Positions 8,698 to 18,150 of a DNA stretch of 64,000 nucleotides are shown piece after piece. This DNA is from RGIG1681 sp045594425. GTDB lineage: Bacteria; Bacillota; Clostridia; Christensenellales; UBA1242. Made by a program: the position numbers and the translations under genes. The stretch covers positions 62,001 to 126,000 of the forward strand of contig JAZNYK010000006.1 of the NCBI GenBank assembly GCA_045594425.1, in the 5' to 3' direction. The notes under the pieces are model-generated. The model was not told the origin of the DNA, did not search any database, and saw nothing but the letters and a program-made list of their open reading frames with translations. Position 1 is the first letter of the stretch; every line of letters begins with the position of its first letter.

Positions 8698-10287
8698 TTA
8701 GTTGTTTACAAATTCAATGTTAAGTAAATCAATATAATTTACTTTGTTGCAAGCCGCAAAGAACAAGTAAAGTCTTGGACCGCTATCTTTTCCAAACAAT
8801 AAGTTATAGAAAATCTTGAAATACTTTTGTTGAATAGCCATATTTTCTTTCTTTGTCAAGTTTGGATTGTTTACAGTATCATAAATAAATTGTTGAACTT
8901 CTTTATCTTTGATAACTTCTGATTCAGACAAATATTTGTGAAGTCTTTTAACAACCTTAACTTCTTCAAGAGTTAATGTTTTTGCAAATTCTTCATTCTT
9001 TTTATCCAAAAGTTTAAAGATTTTTTCTGGTTGATAGGTGTTAATAAAATATGTAGCCTTTTCATATCTTTCATCTGCTCTTGGAGTCCAAGGCAAATCA
9101 AGTTTAGAAATAGCATCAACCAAACTGTCATGGTTAAAGTTAACAATTGGTGCAAGGCTTGAAATTGTGTTAAACGAGGTTTCATTTTGATATTTCTTGC
9201 CTGAAATCAAGCAAAGGTCAAAAAGTGATTTTGTGAACTCTTCTGCAGTTCCTTCAAGGTATGCTTGCAAGCCTTTGTCAAATTCTGAATAATGACGAAT
9301 AATTGTGTCGTCAAAATAGAAGTTATATGCATCTTCTGGTTCATATTTAGCAAAAAGCCAACGAACAATTTCAGGTGTGTAGAATTTCAAAACTCCTGCT
9401 GGTGTGATGTTTACACCACTTGATGAGTGCATTGAAGAAACACCTGCAAAGCCAAGCCATCCGTAGCCTTGGAAGATTGGTGGTTCAAAATCGAAAATTT
9501 CTTTTGCAATTCTTGAAGAAACATCGTAACTTCCACCTGGTGTAGCATGGTCAATACCACCTGGTTCAAAGTCAACACCTTCTTCTTTCCAACGCATTGG
9601 CCAGTCAATTTTCCAAGCGAGTTTAATTTTGAAATATTTCAAAACATCAACAGTTTCTTCTTTTCCACAATCTTTACAAACATATGTAAGTTCATGAGTT
9701 TTTTCGTTATAAGACTTAACAGTTGTTAAATCTTTGTTGCAACCACTGCAATAAACAGCAACTGGATAATAGTTTTCTCTATCTTCTTCATTTGCTTCTT
9801 GTGATTTAAAACTCATCAAAATGTCATAAATTTCTTTTCTGCGTTCAAGTGAATAAACCACTTGCTTTGCATATCTTCCTGACATATATTCTTTTGCTTG
9901 ATAAATATATTCAACTTCAATGCCAAGGTCTTTTAAAGATGCTTCATATTCTTTTTCAAAATGGTCAGCATAACTTTCACATCCATCGTCATATGGATTT
10001 GGAATAAGGGCATATGGTGCACCAATATATTTTTCATATCCATCAACAATTTTTGAAACGTTAACTGGAACCTTTCTCAATCTATCAAAGTCATCCCAAG
10101 AAAGCAAAAATCTAACATTTTTTCCTTTCATTTTCAAAGCCTTTGCAACAAAATAAGGCACTGCAACATCTCTAAAGTTTCCAATATGAACACTTCCTGA
10201 TGGACTTGTTCCTGCAGCACAAACATAAACTTTTTTATTCGGATTTCTTTCAATAATCTTATCCGCAATTCTTTCACTCCAATGCAT
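8698..10287 (-). CDS. lysS: Class I lysyl-tRNA synthetase
   Basis: Charges tRNA-Lys with lysine using the class I (Rossmann) fold found in archaea, spirochaetes and scattered bacteria, unrelated to the usual class II LysRS. The HIGH motif appears as HIGNFRD after TSPSG near residue 35, and the KMSKS loop is the variant MHSSSG near residue 285. Two CxxC pairs (CSGC and CKDC) in the middle are a likely zinc ribbon. Length 529 matches class I enzymes. AGGAG lies 9 bases before the ATG. The leader is only about 25 bases, so there is no room for a T-box. It is monocistronic. Confidence 0.94.
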   Translation of the reverse strand: MHWSERIADKIIERNPNKKVYVCAAGTSPSGSVHIGNFRDVAVPYFVAKALKMKGKNVRFLLSWDDFDRLRKVPVNVSKIVDGYEKYIGAPYALIPNPYDDGCESYADHFEKEYEASLKDLGIEVEYIYQAKEYMSGRYAKQVVYSLERRKEIYDILMSFKSQEANEEDRENYYPVAVYCSGCNKDLTTVKSYNEKTHELTYVCKDCGKEETVDVLKYFKIKLAWKIDWPMRWKEEGVDFEPGGIDHATPGGSYDVSSRIAKEIFDFEPPIFQGYGWLGFAGVSSMHSSSGVNITPAGVLKFYTPEIVRWLFAKYEPEDAYNFYFDDTIIRHYSEFDKGLQAYLEGTAEEFTKSLFDLCLISGKKYQNETSFNTISSLAPIVNFNHDSLVDAISKLDLPWTPRADERYEKATYFINTYQPEKIFKLLDKKNEEFAKTLTLEEVKVVKRLHKYLSESEVIKDKEVQQFIYDTVNNPNLTKKENMAIQQKYFKIFYNLLFGKDSGPRLYLFFAACNKVNYIDLLNIEFVNN

Positions 10288-10317
10288 AAGTGTATCTCCT
10301 AAACATAATATGTTTGC

Positions 10318-10346
10318 AGTTTAGCACAAACAGTTTAATTTGTCAA
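10318..10346 (-). promoter_or_regulatory. lysS promoter
   Basis: Minus-strand TTGACA (10346-10341), 17-base spacer, TAAACT (10323-10318). Confidence 0.65.
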
Positions 10347-10381
10347 TTAACCCGCCACAAAACCATAAAATTACGCACAAA

Positions 10382-10410
10382 AAAAGACTGGAAAAACCCA
10401 GTCTTTTGTT
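10382..10410 (-). terminator. Terminator of the 1126-residue protein gene
   Basis: Stem AAAAGACTGG / CCAGTCTTTT with a T-rich minus-strand tail, immediately after the stop at 10415. Confidence 0.85.
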
Positions 10411-10414
10411 TTTG

Positions 10415-13400
10415 TTAAGGTTGTAATTGTTCTGCTTTTGCAAAGTTCATAAAGTTTGCAGAGTTTGTTCCTTCATCAATTGAAAGAGCCGCAGACTTAT
10501 ATGTTCTTACATATTTAGCGTTTGATGGTCTTGTTTGCAATGTTGCATAATGAGCATCAATAGTTGTCATTAATGGTTTCCAAGCATTTTTAATATTGCT
10601 TAATGCTGTCATACCAGCACCACGAATGTAACTTGCAGGATTTCCAAGACCTGGTTGAATATATTTCATCATGTGTGATTTAAACATCGCAAGAGACCTC
10701 TTTTTAGCAACCAAAAGGGCTGCAAGTTTATCTTTGTCACTCAATGTTGCATCACCAATAATTTGATTATTAATATATTCAGTCATCATTTCAACAAAGT
10801 TATCCGCACCAGGAAGAACTTCATTTGTTGTAAGTTTTTCATAATCTGCATTTTTAGAAATTAATTCCAAACCTTGAAGTTTGCTTACCAACAAATCTGA
10901 GTGGCTTCTGGTTTCACCCTCTGCAAAGTAAATCGCAAGGAATGATTCAGTATCTGCAGAGTTTTCATCAATAATAAGAGGAACTTCTTCCTTACCACCT
11001 GCTGTAAGAAGCGATGTTAATTGCAATCCTCTTTGCAAACGAGTAATTCTGTCTAAAACTTTATTACTTGTAAGAGTGTTTTTGTTAAAGTAATCAACAA
11101 AACCTTGACCTGAATATGGTTGTTCAATAAATTTGATTAATTGAGCACTATATGTATTTGTCTTAACATCATGAAGAAGTTTCTTTTCCATATCACGAAG
11201 TGTTGAGGCAAACGCATTTTCAAGTTTTGGTTCAATTTCACCAATAATACCTTGTTTTTGACCATCATCAAGGAATTTACAGTTTTGAATACGAGATAAG
11301 AATTCACCAACTTTTGCTAACGCTTCACTTCCAGTTTCAAGTTCAGATGCATGGTCAGCAATATATGAAACAAACAAATCTTGAACTTTGTTTTTAAACA
11401 TATTTTTAAGGTAATCACTCATACCTTTTGGTTTAGCGTTAATAATTGTAGTATCAAAGAACACTGATGTTTCAGTTGAAGTAATTTTATCGTATGTTAA
11501 TGAGTTGATTGTTGTAACAATTTCATCAAGTTGAACTGGTTTGCCATCCTTCAAGAATGCTGCACCACCAGTTTGAACCGCTTTAAACGCTTCAGCACGG
11601 GCTTTTGTATCTTCACCAAATCTAATAGAATCAACTTGTTCATCAAGAAGTCTCATTGCTTCTGCTTGTTCAGTTGGATTCAATCCAATATAACCTGTTG
11701 ATGGGTCATCTGGTTTCATAATCCATTCACGGATAGAATCAATTGTATGGGTTCCACTAACAAACTTATCACCCATTTTGTTATCAGTAACCTTTGTTAA
11801 ACCAGCAATCGTGTTAGCAATTCTAACAACATCAGTTGCAGTTGAAGAACTTGTTGGGTCAATACCAAGCAATACACTTGCACCGTCATTAACAGAACCT
11901 GCAACTTTTTTATCAAGCATATGATTCAAATATGTTTGAACCGCAGGGCTTGAAACACCAGCAATAGCAGCAGGAATAGCACTTGCTGTTGATTTTGTAG
12001 TAACTGAAGCAATATCATGAGCAATTGCTTGAACAGCAGCAACATCAGCCGCACTCATTGCGTTATCCAATGTTCTACAAGCAGAAGAAATTGCTGATTC
12101 AGTCATATCATATTGAGAACCTACTTTAACACCAAGAGTTTTGCTGATTGGCGAATCTTTTCTAGATTCTTCAGCACCCAAGAAACTCAATGCGTTAGAA
12201 AGTCTGATTTTTTCACCTGTTGTTGCAGAGTGTTCCATAATTGCATTAACTCTTGATTCTGAAAGGTCTGTATGAGCATTTCCAAGTGTTGTTGATGTGT
12301 ATGCATTCTCAAAAATGTTATTCCTTAATGTTTCAACAGTTTTTGCTGCAAGTTGACGTCTTAAATCTGCAACGTGTTCATGCGCCATATTTCCACTATA
12401 ATCTTCAAGATATCTGTTTGCTTTGAACACATCTTCAAGACTTCCAGCGTTTTTAACAAGCCCTCTGGCTTCACCAAGAGATTCTCTTTTTGTTGGTTGA
12501 CCAGTTTCATCAGTCATAGCCAAAGCGTCAACAACGTTTGGATATTTTCTCTTTAATCTTTCAAAAATACCACTTGAACTGCTAACTGCATCAAAGTGTT
12601 TTTTGTCACCTTCAAGTTTCCATTTTTTAATCAAACTATCAGGAAGATATTGTTTAAGTTCTGGTGGGAACTCTGGGTCGTTTTTGCCACCCTTCTTTTC
12701 AAAAAATGCACGAGCCGCTCTGTCAAACATGAACAAAACTTTCTTTTCATTAAGAGTCATGCCCTTGCCATCTTTATTCCAGTTAACACCAAGGAAAACT
12801 TCAATATCTTTTCCTCTATATTTTTTACCAACAAATTCACGGCGTTCGTCACGCAATTTTCTGCTCTTTTTCAAACCATCACGGAATCTCTTGAACATAT
12901 TTTTTGAACCATAGAATCCAAAAAGTGTTCCAAGACCGCCAAGGGTTGCAGCACCAACACCAACAGGGTTAAACACTGTTCCAAACATAGCAGTAAGCGC
13001 AAAACCACCATAAGACAAAAGTGCACCAGCAGAAACAACAGTTACCGCAGCAAGACCAATTGCAGCAGCACCTTTAAGCACGTTAAAGAAAGCGTGTCTG
13101 TGAAGTTTTCTGTTTTTCTTTTGAAGTTCATTTAATGCAGAAAAATATGCAGCAGCATGGATACCATTTTTAGATGAACCGTCTTTCTTGTCAATTTTAC
13201 CTGGTTTGTAGTCACCATTACCACGCACCATTTCGTAAAATTCTCTAACTTTTGAACGCTTTGCATCCAAAAGAAGCAAACCGTCTTTAAGCGAAAGAAC
13301 GTCTTTGCCCATAATTGAGGCAACTCTCTTTTCTTCACCTTTAACAAGTTCATAGTTTTTCAAGAACTCATCACAGTATGTGGCATTTTTCTTTGCCTCT

Positions 13401-13795
13401 TCTGGGTCATAAAGAGGATGGTCTGGGTCGATATAAATCTCTTTGCCATCGGCATCTTTTTGAATACCCTTTTCAAGTGGCAAAATATCCTTTATCCATT
13501 GTTTAGCAAAACCAAAGTTAGGGTCATCAACATTTAGACCATCACTATCATCAAGACCTAATGCTCTGTTCTTGAAGATTTTGCTAGCAATTTTCATTAC
13601 ATCTTGAATTCTTTGATTAACAAGAACGTCAAGGTCCAAACGTGAGCCTTGATAGTCTTGCAAACTTCCAAGAATTTCGTTATACAAAAGAACATACAAA
13701 CCCACTCTCTCGTAGTTTTGTGGACTAAACACCGCATTAGGACGAATTACATCTTTACTGGCATTTAAAAATGGGTTTTTTGATTCATCTGACAT
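10415..13795 (-). CDS. Large unrecognised membrane-hairpin protein (1126 residues)
   Basis: Not recognised. A charged N-terminal region (1-230) is followed by a Gly/Ala-rich hydrophobic hairpin (about 236-260 and 262-296). A basic linker (KNMFKRFRDGLKK...) and an Ala/Ser/Thr-rich, mostly helical region of about 800 residues follow, with little low-complexity sequence. No signal peptide, cysteine pairs or nucleotide-binding motif are seen. If the hairpin spans the membrane, both long arms would lie in the cytoplasm. GGGAGG sits 6 bases before the ATG at 13795, which I prefer to a longer in-frame start at 13822. It has its own extended -10 promoter directly after the terminator of the next upstream membrane protein. 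Confidence 0.75.
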   Translation of the reverse strand: MSDESKNPFLNASKDVIRPNAVFSPQNYERVGLYVLLYNEILGSLQDYQGSRLDLDVLVNQRIQDVMKIASKIFKNRALGLDDSDGLNVDDPNFGFAKQWIKDILPLEKGIQKDADGKEIYIDPDHPLYDPEEAKKNATYCDEFLKNYELVKGEEKRVASIMGKDVLSLKDGLLLLDAKRSKVREFYEMVRGNGDYKPGKIDKKDGSSKNGIHAAAYFSALNELQKKNRKLHRHAFFNVLKGAAAIGLAAVTVVSAGALLSYGGFALTAMFGTVFNPVGVGAATLGGLGTLFGFYGSKNMFKRFRDGLKKSRKLRDERREFVGKKYRGKDIEVFLGVNWNKDGKGMTLNEKKVLFMFDRAARAFFEKKGGKNDPEFPPELKQYLPDSLIKKWKLEGDKKHFDAVSSSSGIFERLKRKYPNVVDALAMTDETGQPTKRESLGEARGLVKNAGSLEDVFKANRYLEDYSGNMAHEHVADLRRQLAAKTVETLRNNIFENAYTSTTLGNAHTDLSESRVNAIMEHSATTGEKIRLSNALSFLGAEESRKDSPISKTLGVKVGSQYDMTESAISSACRTLDNAMSAADVAAVQAIAHDIASVTTKSTASAIPAAIAGVSSPAVQTYLNHMLDKKVAGSVNDGASVLLGIDPTSSSTATDVVRIANTIAGLTKVTDNKMGDKFVSGTHTIDSIREWIMKPDDPSTGYIGLNPTEQAEAMRLLDEQVDSIRFGEDTKARAEAFKAVQTGGAAFLKDGKPVQLDEIVTTINSLTYDKITSTETSVFFDTTIINAKPKGMSDYLKNMFKNKVQDLFVSYIADHASELETGSEALAKVGEFLSRIQNCKFLDDGQKQGIIGEIEPKLENAFASTLRDMEKKLLHDVKTNTYSAQLIKFIEQPYSGQGFVDYFNKNTLTSNKVLDRITRLQRGLQLTSLLTAGGKEEVPLIIDENSADTESFLAIYFAEGETRSHSDLLVSKLQGLELISKNADYEKLTTNEVLPGADNFVEMMTEYINNQIIGDATLSDKDKLAALLVAKKRSLAMFKSHMMKYIQPGLGNPASYIRGAGMTALSNIKNAWKPLMTTIDAHYATLQTRPSNAKYVRTYKSAALSIDEGTNSANFMNFAKAEQLQP

Positions 13796-13844
13796 AGTTA
13801 CCCTCCCAAATGTAACTTTCAAGCCTCTTCATCTAGTTATTAGT

Positions 13845-13850
13845 ATTATA
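13845..13850 (-). promoter_or_regulatory. Extended -10 promoter of the 1126-residue protein gene
   Basis: Minus strand TGT-TATAAT, an extended -10 element without a clear -35, about 50 bases upstream of the ATG at 13795. Confidence 0.5.
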
Positions 13851-13861
13851 ACATATATTTC

Positions 13862-13885
13862 TTAAAAAGGGAATACCCTTTTTAT
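13862..13885 (-). terminator. Terminator after the 417-residue membrane protein gene
   Basis: Perfect stem AAAAAGGG / CCCTTTTT with loop AATA, between the stop at 13902 and the next promoter. Confidence 0.8.
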
Positions 13886-13901
13886 AATTAAATCATAACT
13901 T

Positions 13902-15155
13902 CTATTTTGAATTTTGAAGTTCTTCTTCTTTTTGTTTTTCTTGATTTGCAAAGCCCAAAACATTTTTGATAAAGTCGATAGATTCCATAAGTTCTTCTTC
14001 TTTTTGCTCTTGAATTTGTTCTTCGGTTTTCTCTTCAACTTTTTCTTCTTCAACCTTGGTTGTCTTTTCAAATTTTTCATTATAAGCGTCAATATCAAAT
14101 TGGCCTTCAAGTTTAATTGCTTCTTTGCTAACTTCTCTCAAGTTTTCTTCTTGTTCTTTTGTTAACTTGATTGGAGCAAATTCGTTTTGGTCATCACCAA
14201 TTGAAACTGTTGCTTCGGCTTGTTCTTGAGAACCAACACTCATTGAATATTCTTCTTCAAAACCGGCAAGTTTTTTGTAATATTTATTTGTGCCTTTTAA
14301 AACTTCAATGTTATGCTTAACATCAAATTTTTTGGTTTTGTCTTTAAGTTCTGCTTGAACAATTTTAAAATCTTTGCGAACAGCATTAAGTTTTCTTTTT
14401 AAATTGCGTTCAATCAAATAATTTTCATCAGTTCTTTGAAAAATTGTTGCTGATGCTTGATACAACTTTAAATATTCTGCTTTTGTTTTGATGTATAACT
14501 TATCAAACAATGCAAAAATCAAAAGAGCAAGAACAATCATAATTGCCCCACCAACATAATGGCTTCCGCTAGAAACAAATCCGCCAAGAGTGCTGGCAAC
14601 CACATTTTCAAACAAAAGACTAACTGCTCCAAAACCACCAATAAAGCAAGCAATCATCATAATTGCAAAGCAGGTGTAATTTTTTGCTTTTACTGATGAA
14701 ATTTTGTTATCAATTGCAGCAGATTCTTTTTCACGTCTTTCAGTGATTCTTTTTTGCCTTAAATATTCAGCCTCTGCCCTATCCTTTGCATCATCAACAA
14801 AGTTATAATAATGTTTTTGGGCATCCGCAACATCATCAACACTTGCAAGGCGTTTTTCTTTTGGATTAATGGTTCCAATTTCAAGGGCATAGTTATAATA
14901 CACCACCAAATCTGTTGGTGATGGTATTGTTTTAAAGCCAAGGTCACATTTTTGAACAATTTTAACAAACTGTTCCCAAGTGAGTTTATCTGATTTTTCA
15001 TCAATTGTTGGCTCATTTATTTCTGTTAAAAACTCATTAGGATTGTTAACAATTGTGGTGTATGCTTGCACAAATTTAGCAACTTCGATATAAAATGCTG
15101 AATTTTTCATCATTGATGACGCACGGCGCACACCATTTACATTCTCAATTAACAT
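13902..15155 (-). CDS. Hypothetical two-helix membrane protein with acidic coiled-coil tail
   Basis: Not recognised. A cytoplasmic-looking N-terminus (1-120) leads into a charged coiled coil (about 120-158), then two membrane helices (161-182 and 200-217). A basic coiled-coil stretch (about 222-300) and a Glu/Lys-rich tail (about 350-417) follow. The plan, a central hairpin between long soluble arms, resembles that of the next gene downstream, so the two may work together. The ATG at 15155 has GGGGGA 6 bases upstream and is chosen over the TTG at 15167. Promoter and terminator are its own. Confidence 0.72.
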   Translation of the reverse strand: MLIENVNGVRRASSMMKNSAFYIEVAKFVQAYTTIVNNPNEFLTEINEPTIDEKSDKLTWEQFVKIVQKCDLGFKTIPSPTDLVVYYNYALEIGTINPKEKRLASVDDVADAQKHYYNFVDDAKDRAEAEYLRQKRITERREKESAAIDNKISSVKAKNYTCFAIMMIACFIGGFGAVSLLFENVVASTLGGFVSSGSHYVGGAIMIVLALLIFALFDKLYIKTKAEYLKLYQASATIFQRTDENYLIERNLKRKLNAVRKDFKIVQAELKDKTKKFDVKHNIEVLKGTNKYYKKLAGFEEEYSMSVGSQEQAEATVSIGDDQNEFAPIKLTKEQEENLREVSKEAIKLEGQFDIDAYNEKFEKTTKVEEEKVEEKTEEQIQEQKEEELMESIDFIKNVLGFANQEKQKEEELQNSK

Positions 15156-15182
15156 AAAGTCCCCCAAACTAATCTCAAATTA

Positions 15183-15211
15183 ATGATAACATAACGACAT
15201 TTTTTTCGCAA
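15183..15211 (-). promoter_or_regulatory. Promoter of the 417-residue membrane protein gene
   Basis: Minus strand TTGCGA (15211-15206), 17-base spacer ending in TGT, TATCAT (15188-15183); a -35 plus extended -10. Confidence 0.5.
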
Positions 15212-15295
15212 ACAAATTAACTTTAAATAATTCAAAAATAATAATAAATTATTATAAATAAAAATATTCAATAAAATAACAAAATCAAGCAAAAC

Positions 15296-15343
15296 AAAAA
15301 GTCCAGAATTTTTTGTAAAAACAAAATTTTCCAGACTTTTTTA
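15296..15343 (-). terminator. secA terminator
   Basis: Imperfect hairpin pairing AAAAAGTC with GACTTTTT and an inner AT-rich stem, downstream of the secA stop on the minus strand. Confidence 0.6.
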
Positions 15344-15350
15344 TTTTTTA

Positions 15351-18047
15351 TTATTTTCCGCAACAATTTTTATATTTTTTTCCGCTTCCACAAGGACATT
15401 GGTCATTTCTTCCCACTTCTTTTTGTTTTGTGATTGGTGAAGCAGGAGCCCCACCAGCATTATTTGTTTTTAAAGAAGCAAGTTTTGCTTGACGCATTTT
15501 AACAAGTTGCGCTGGAGAAACACCAATTTGAATATTTATGCCCATCATAAAGTTAGCAACATCTTTTCTAACAGAAGAAATCATATCATCAAACATATCA
15601 AAACCTTCTGCTTGATAAACAGTAATTGGGTTTTTGTTTCCATATCCACGAAGTCCAATACCCATTCTAAGATTATCCATATCATCAATATGGTCAATCC
15701 ATTTTTTGTCTAAAATTTTAAGAAGAACATCTCTTTCAACTGCAGAGAAGTTGATTCCCTGTTTTTCATAACCAGTTTTGCGAAGTTCATATCTTGCGAC
15801 TGCTCTTTTATAAATTTCTTCTTTAATTTCTTCACTTGTGTAGTCAGAAATTAAGTTAAAAGTGATAAAGTTTGTTTCTGGTTCAAGCAATCTTTTTTCA
15901 AGGTCTTTGTTATAAGCCTCAATATCAACATCTTCTGGTTTTTGGAAGTTTGAGTAATCAGCAACAACATCTTCAACAACATCATTAATCATGCCCAAAA
16001 TCTTTTCGTGCATATCATCGCCATTCAAGATTTTGTTACGTTCTTTATAAACTTCTTCTCTTTGACGATTTAAAACATTGTCATATTCAACAACATTTTT
16101 TCTAATTGAATAGTTATTTCCTTCAACACGTTTTTGAGCAGTTTCAACACTTCTTGAGAAGAATTTCCAATTGATTGAGGTATCTTCTTCAAGTTTAAGC
16201 ATATCCGCCATACGTTTAAGCCTGTCACTTCCAAACACTCTTGAAAGGTCATCATCAGCCGAAATATAGAAAACTGAAGAACCAGGGTCACCTTGACGTC
16301 CAGCACGACCACGCAACTGATTGTCAATACGTCTACTTTCATGTCTTTCGGTTCCAATAATTCTAAGCCCACCAAGTTCAACAACTTGTTGTTTTTCTTG
16401 TTTCACTTGTTCATCAAATTTTTGTTTGTGTTCAAAATATTCATCACGCGCTTTTTGTTGTTCTTCATTTTCAACTGGGAAGAATGATGCAGCAATATCG
16501 ATAGTATAATCATCATATCCTGCTTTTTTGAGTTGTTGTTTTGACATAAACTCACTATTTCCACCAAGCAAAATATCGGTTCCACGACCAGCCATGTTTG
16601 TTGCGATAGTAACCGCTCCAAGTCTGCCGGCTTGTGCAACTATTTCTGCTTCACGCAAGTGATTTTTTGCGTTGAGCACATTGTGTTTAACACCCATTCT
16701 TGTCAAAAGTTTAGAAAGTTCTTCAGATTTTGCAACCGAAAGTGTGCCCACAAGCACAGGTCTATTTTTTTCATGTGTAGATTTAATATCTTCACAAATA
16801 GCCTTCATTTTTGCATCATGCGAGAAGAAGAAAATATCATTTTCATCAACTCTTTTTGATGGAAGATTTGTTGGAATAGTTACAACGTCAAGCCCATAAA
16901 TTTCCCTAAATTCACCTTCTTCAGTTTTTGCAGTACCTGTCATACCAGAAAGTTTTTTGTATAACTTGAAGAAGTTTTGGAATGTAACAGTTGCAAAAGT
17001 TTTATTTTCTCCATTAATTTTAACGCCTTCTTTTGCTTCAATTGCTTGATGCAAACCATCGCTATAACGTCTACCAACCATAATACGACCAGTAAATTCA
17101 TCAACAATCAAAACCTCGCCATCACGAACGATATAGTCTTCATCTTTATGCATCAAAAATCTTGCACGAATAGCATTGTTAATATTGTGGTTGATATCAG
17201 TATTTTCAACATCTGCTAAATTTTCAATTCTATAATATCTTTCTGCTTTGCTAATACCATCTTCCGTTAAGTGAATTGTTTTTTGTTTTTCATCAATATC
17301 AACGTCAGAGTCTTTCAACGTTTTAACAAACTTTGCAGCAGTTGTATATTGGTCAGAAGATTCCCCTGTTGGACCAGAAATAATAAGCGGTGTTCTTGCT
17401 TCATCAATCAAGATAGAGTCAACTTCGTCCACAACAGCAAATTCAAGACCACGACCCACTCTTTCTTGTTTCTTTGTGCACATATTATCACGAAGATAGT
17501 CAAAACCAAACTCACTGTTTGTGCCATAGGTTATATCACATTCATAAGCCTTTTTCTTTTCATCCGCTGGTTGTCCTGAAAAAATATAACCAACCGAAAG
17601 TCCCAAAAATCTATGAACTTTACCCATCCATTCGGCGTCACGTTTTGCAAGATATTCGTTCACGGTAACAACATGAACAGGTTTTCCTGACAACGCATTT
17701 AAATATGCTGGAAGTGTTGACACAAGGGTTTTACCTTCACCGGTGCACATTTCAGCAATACGGCCTTGGTGCAAAACAATACCACCAAGAACTTGCACAT
17801 GAAAGTGACGCATTTTCAAAACTCTTGCAGATGCTTCACGAACAACCGCATAAGCATCTGGCAAAAGGTCATCAAGGGTTTCACCAGCAGCAAATCTATC
17901 TTTCAAAATGGCTGTTTGTTTTTTTAATTCATCATCAGTCATTTTGCTGTATTTATCAGCAAGTGCATCAACCTTTGCAGCAATTTTTTCAAGTTTTTTA
18001 ATGCTCTTGTTATTATCGAAATTTTTCAACGCACTAAATAAGCCCAT
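15351..18047 (-). CDS. secA: Preprotein translocase ATPase SecA
   Basis: The motor that pushes unfolded secretory proteins through SecYEG. All landmarks are present: Walker A CTGEGKT, the DEVDSILIDEARTPL motif II, MTGTAKTEE, the helicase motif MAGRGTDI, LRGRAGRQGD, and a C-terminal SEC-C zinc motif (CPCGSGKKYKNCC) that binds SecB or ribosomes in many bacteria. The protein is 898 residues, full length. The ATG at 18047 (MGLFSALKNF) has AAGGAG 7 bases upstream and is preferred over the start seven codons earlier. It is preceded by comFC on the same strand but has its own promoter. Confidence 0.98.
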   Translation of the reverse strand: MGLFSALKNFDNNKSIKKLEKIAAKVDALADKYSKMTDDELKKQTAILKDRFAAGETLDDLLPDAYAVVREASARVLKMRHFHVQVLGGIVLHQGRIAEMCTGEGKTLVSTLPAYLNALSGKPVHVVTVNEYLAKRDAEWMGKVHRFLGLSVGYIFSGQPADEKKKAYECDITYGTNSEFGFDYLRDNMCTKKQERVGRGLEFAVVDEVDSILIDEARTPLIISGPTGESSDQYTTAAKFVKTLKDSDVDIDEKQKTIHLTEDGISKAERYYRIENLADVENTDINHNINNAIRARFLMHKDEDYIVRDGEVLIVDEFTGRIMVGRRYSDGLHQAIEAKEGVKINGENKTFATVTFQNFFKLYKKLSGMTGTAKTEEGEFREIYGLDVVTIPTNLPSKRVDENDIFFFSHDAKMKAICEDIKSTHEKNRPVLVGTLSVAKSEELSKLLTRMGVKHNVLNAKNHLREAEIVAQAGRLGAVTIATNMAGRGTDILLGGNSEFMSKQQLKKAGYDDYTIDIAASFFPVENEEQQKARDEYFEHKQKFDEQVKQEKQQVVELGGLRIIGTERHESRRIDNQLRGRAGRQGDPGSSVFYISADDDLSRVFGSDRLKRMADMLKLEEDTSINWKFFSRSVETAQKRVEGNNYSIRKNVVEYDNVLNRQREEVYKERNKILNGDDMHEKILGMINDVVEDVVADYSNFQKPEDVDIEAYNKDLEKRLLEPETNFITFNLISDYTSEEIKEEIYKRAVARYELRKTGYEKQGINFSAVERDVLLKILDKKWIDHIDDMDNLRMGIGLRGYGNKNPITVYQAEGFDMFDDMISSVRKDVANFMMGINIQIGVSPAQLVKMRQAKLASLKTNNAGGAPASPITKQKEVGRNDQCPCGSGKKYKNCCGK

Positions 18048-18070
18048 AATTATCTCCTTAAAACACATAT

Positions 18071-18099
18071 ATATTACATCATTTTTAACATAATGTAAA
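18071..18099 (-). promoter_or_regulatory. secA promoter
   Basis: Minus strand TTTACA (18099-18094), 17-base spacer, TAATAT (18076-18071). Confidence 0.5.
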
Positions 18100-18150
18100 G
18101 TTCTGTTTTTATTTTGTTCGCCCTTAATATCAAATATTTTGCCGAATTTA

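Noticed and set aside
10288..10317. T-box leader before lysS
   Set aside because: Only about 25 transcribed bases precede the ATG; there is no room for a T-box structure.
12596..12914. Two overlapping plus-strand frames of about 100 residues
   Set aside because: Shadows of the 1126-residue protein gene; no start signal and no sensible composition.
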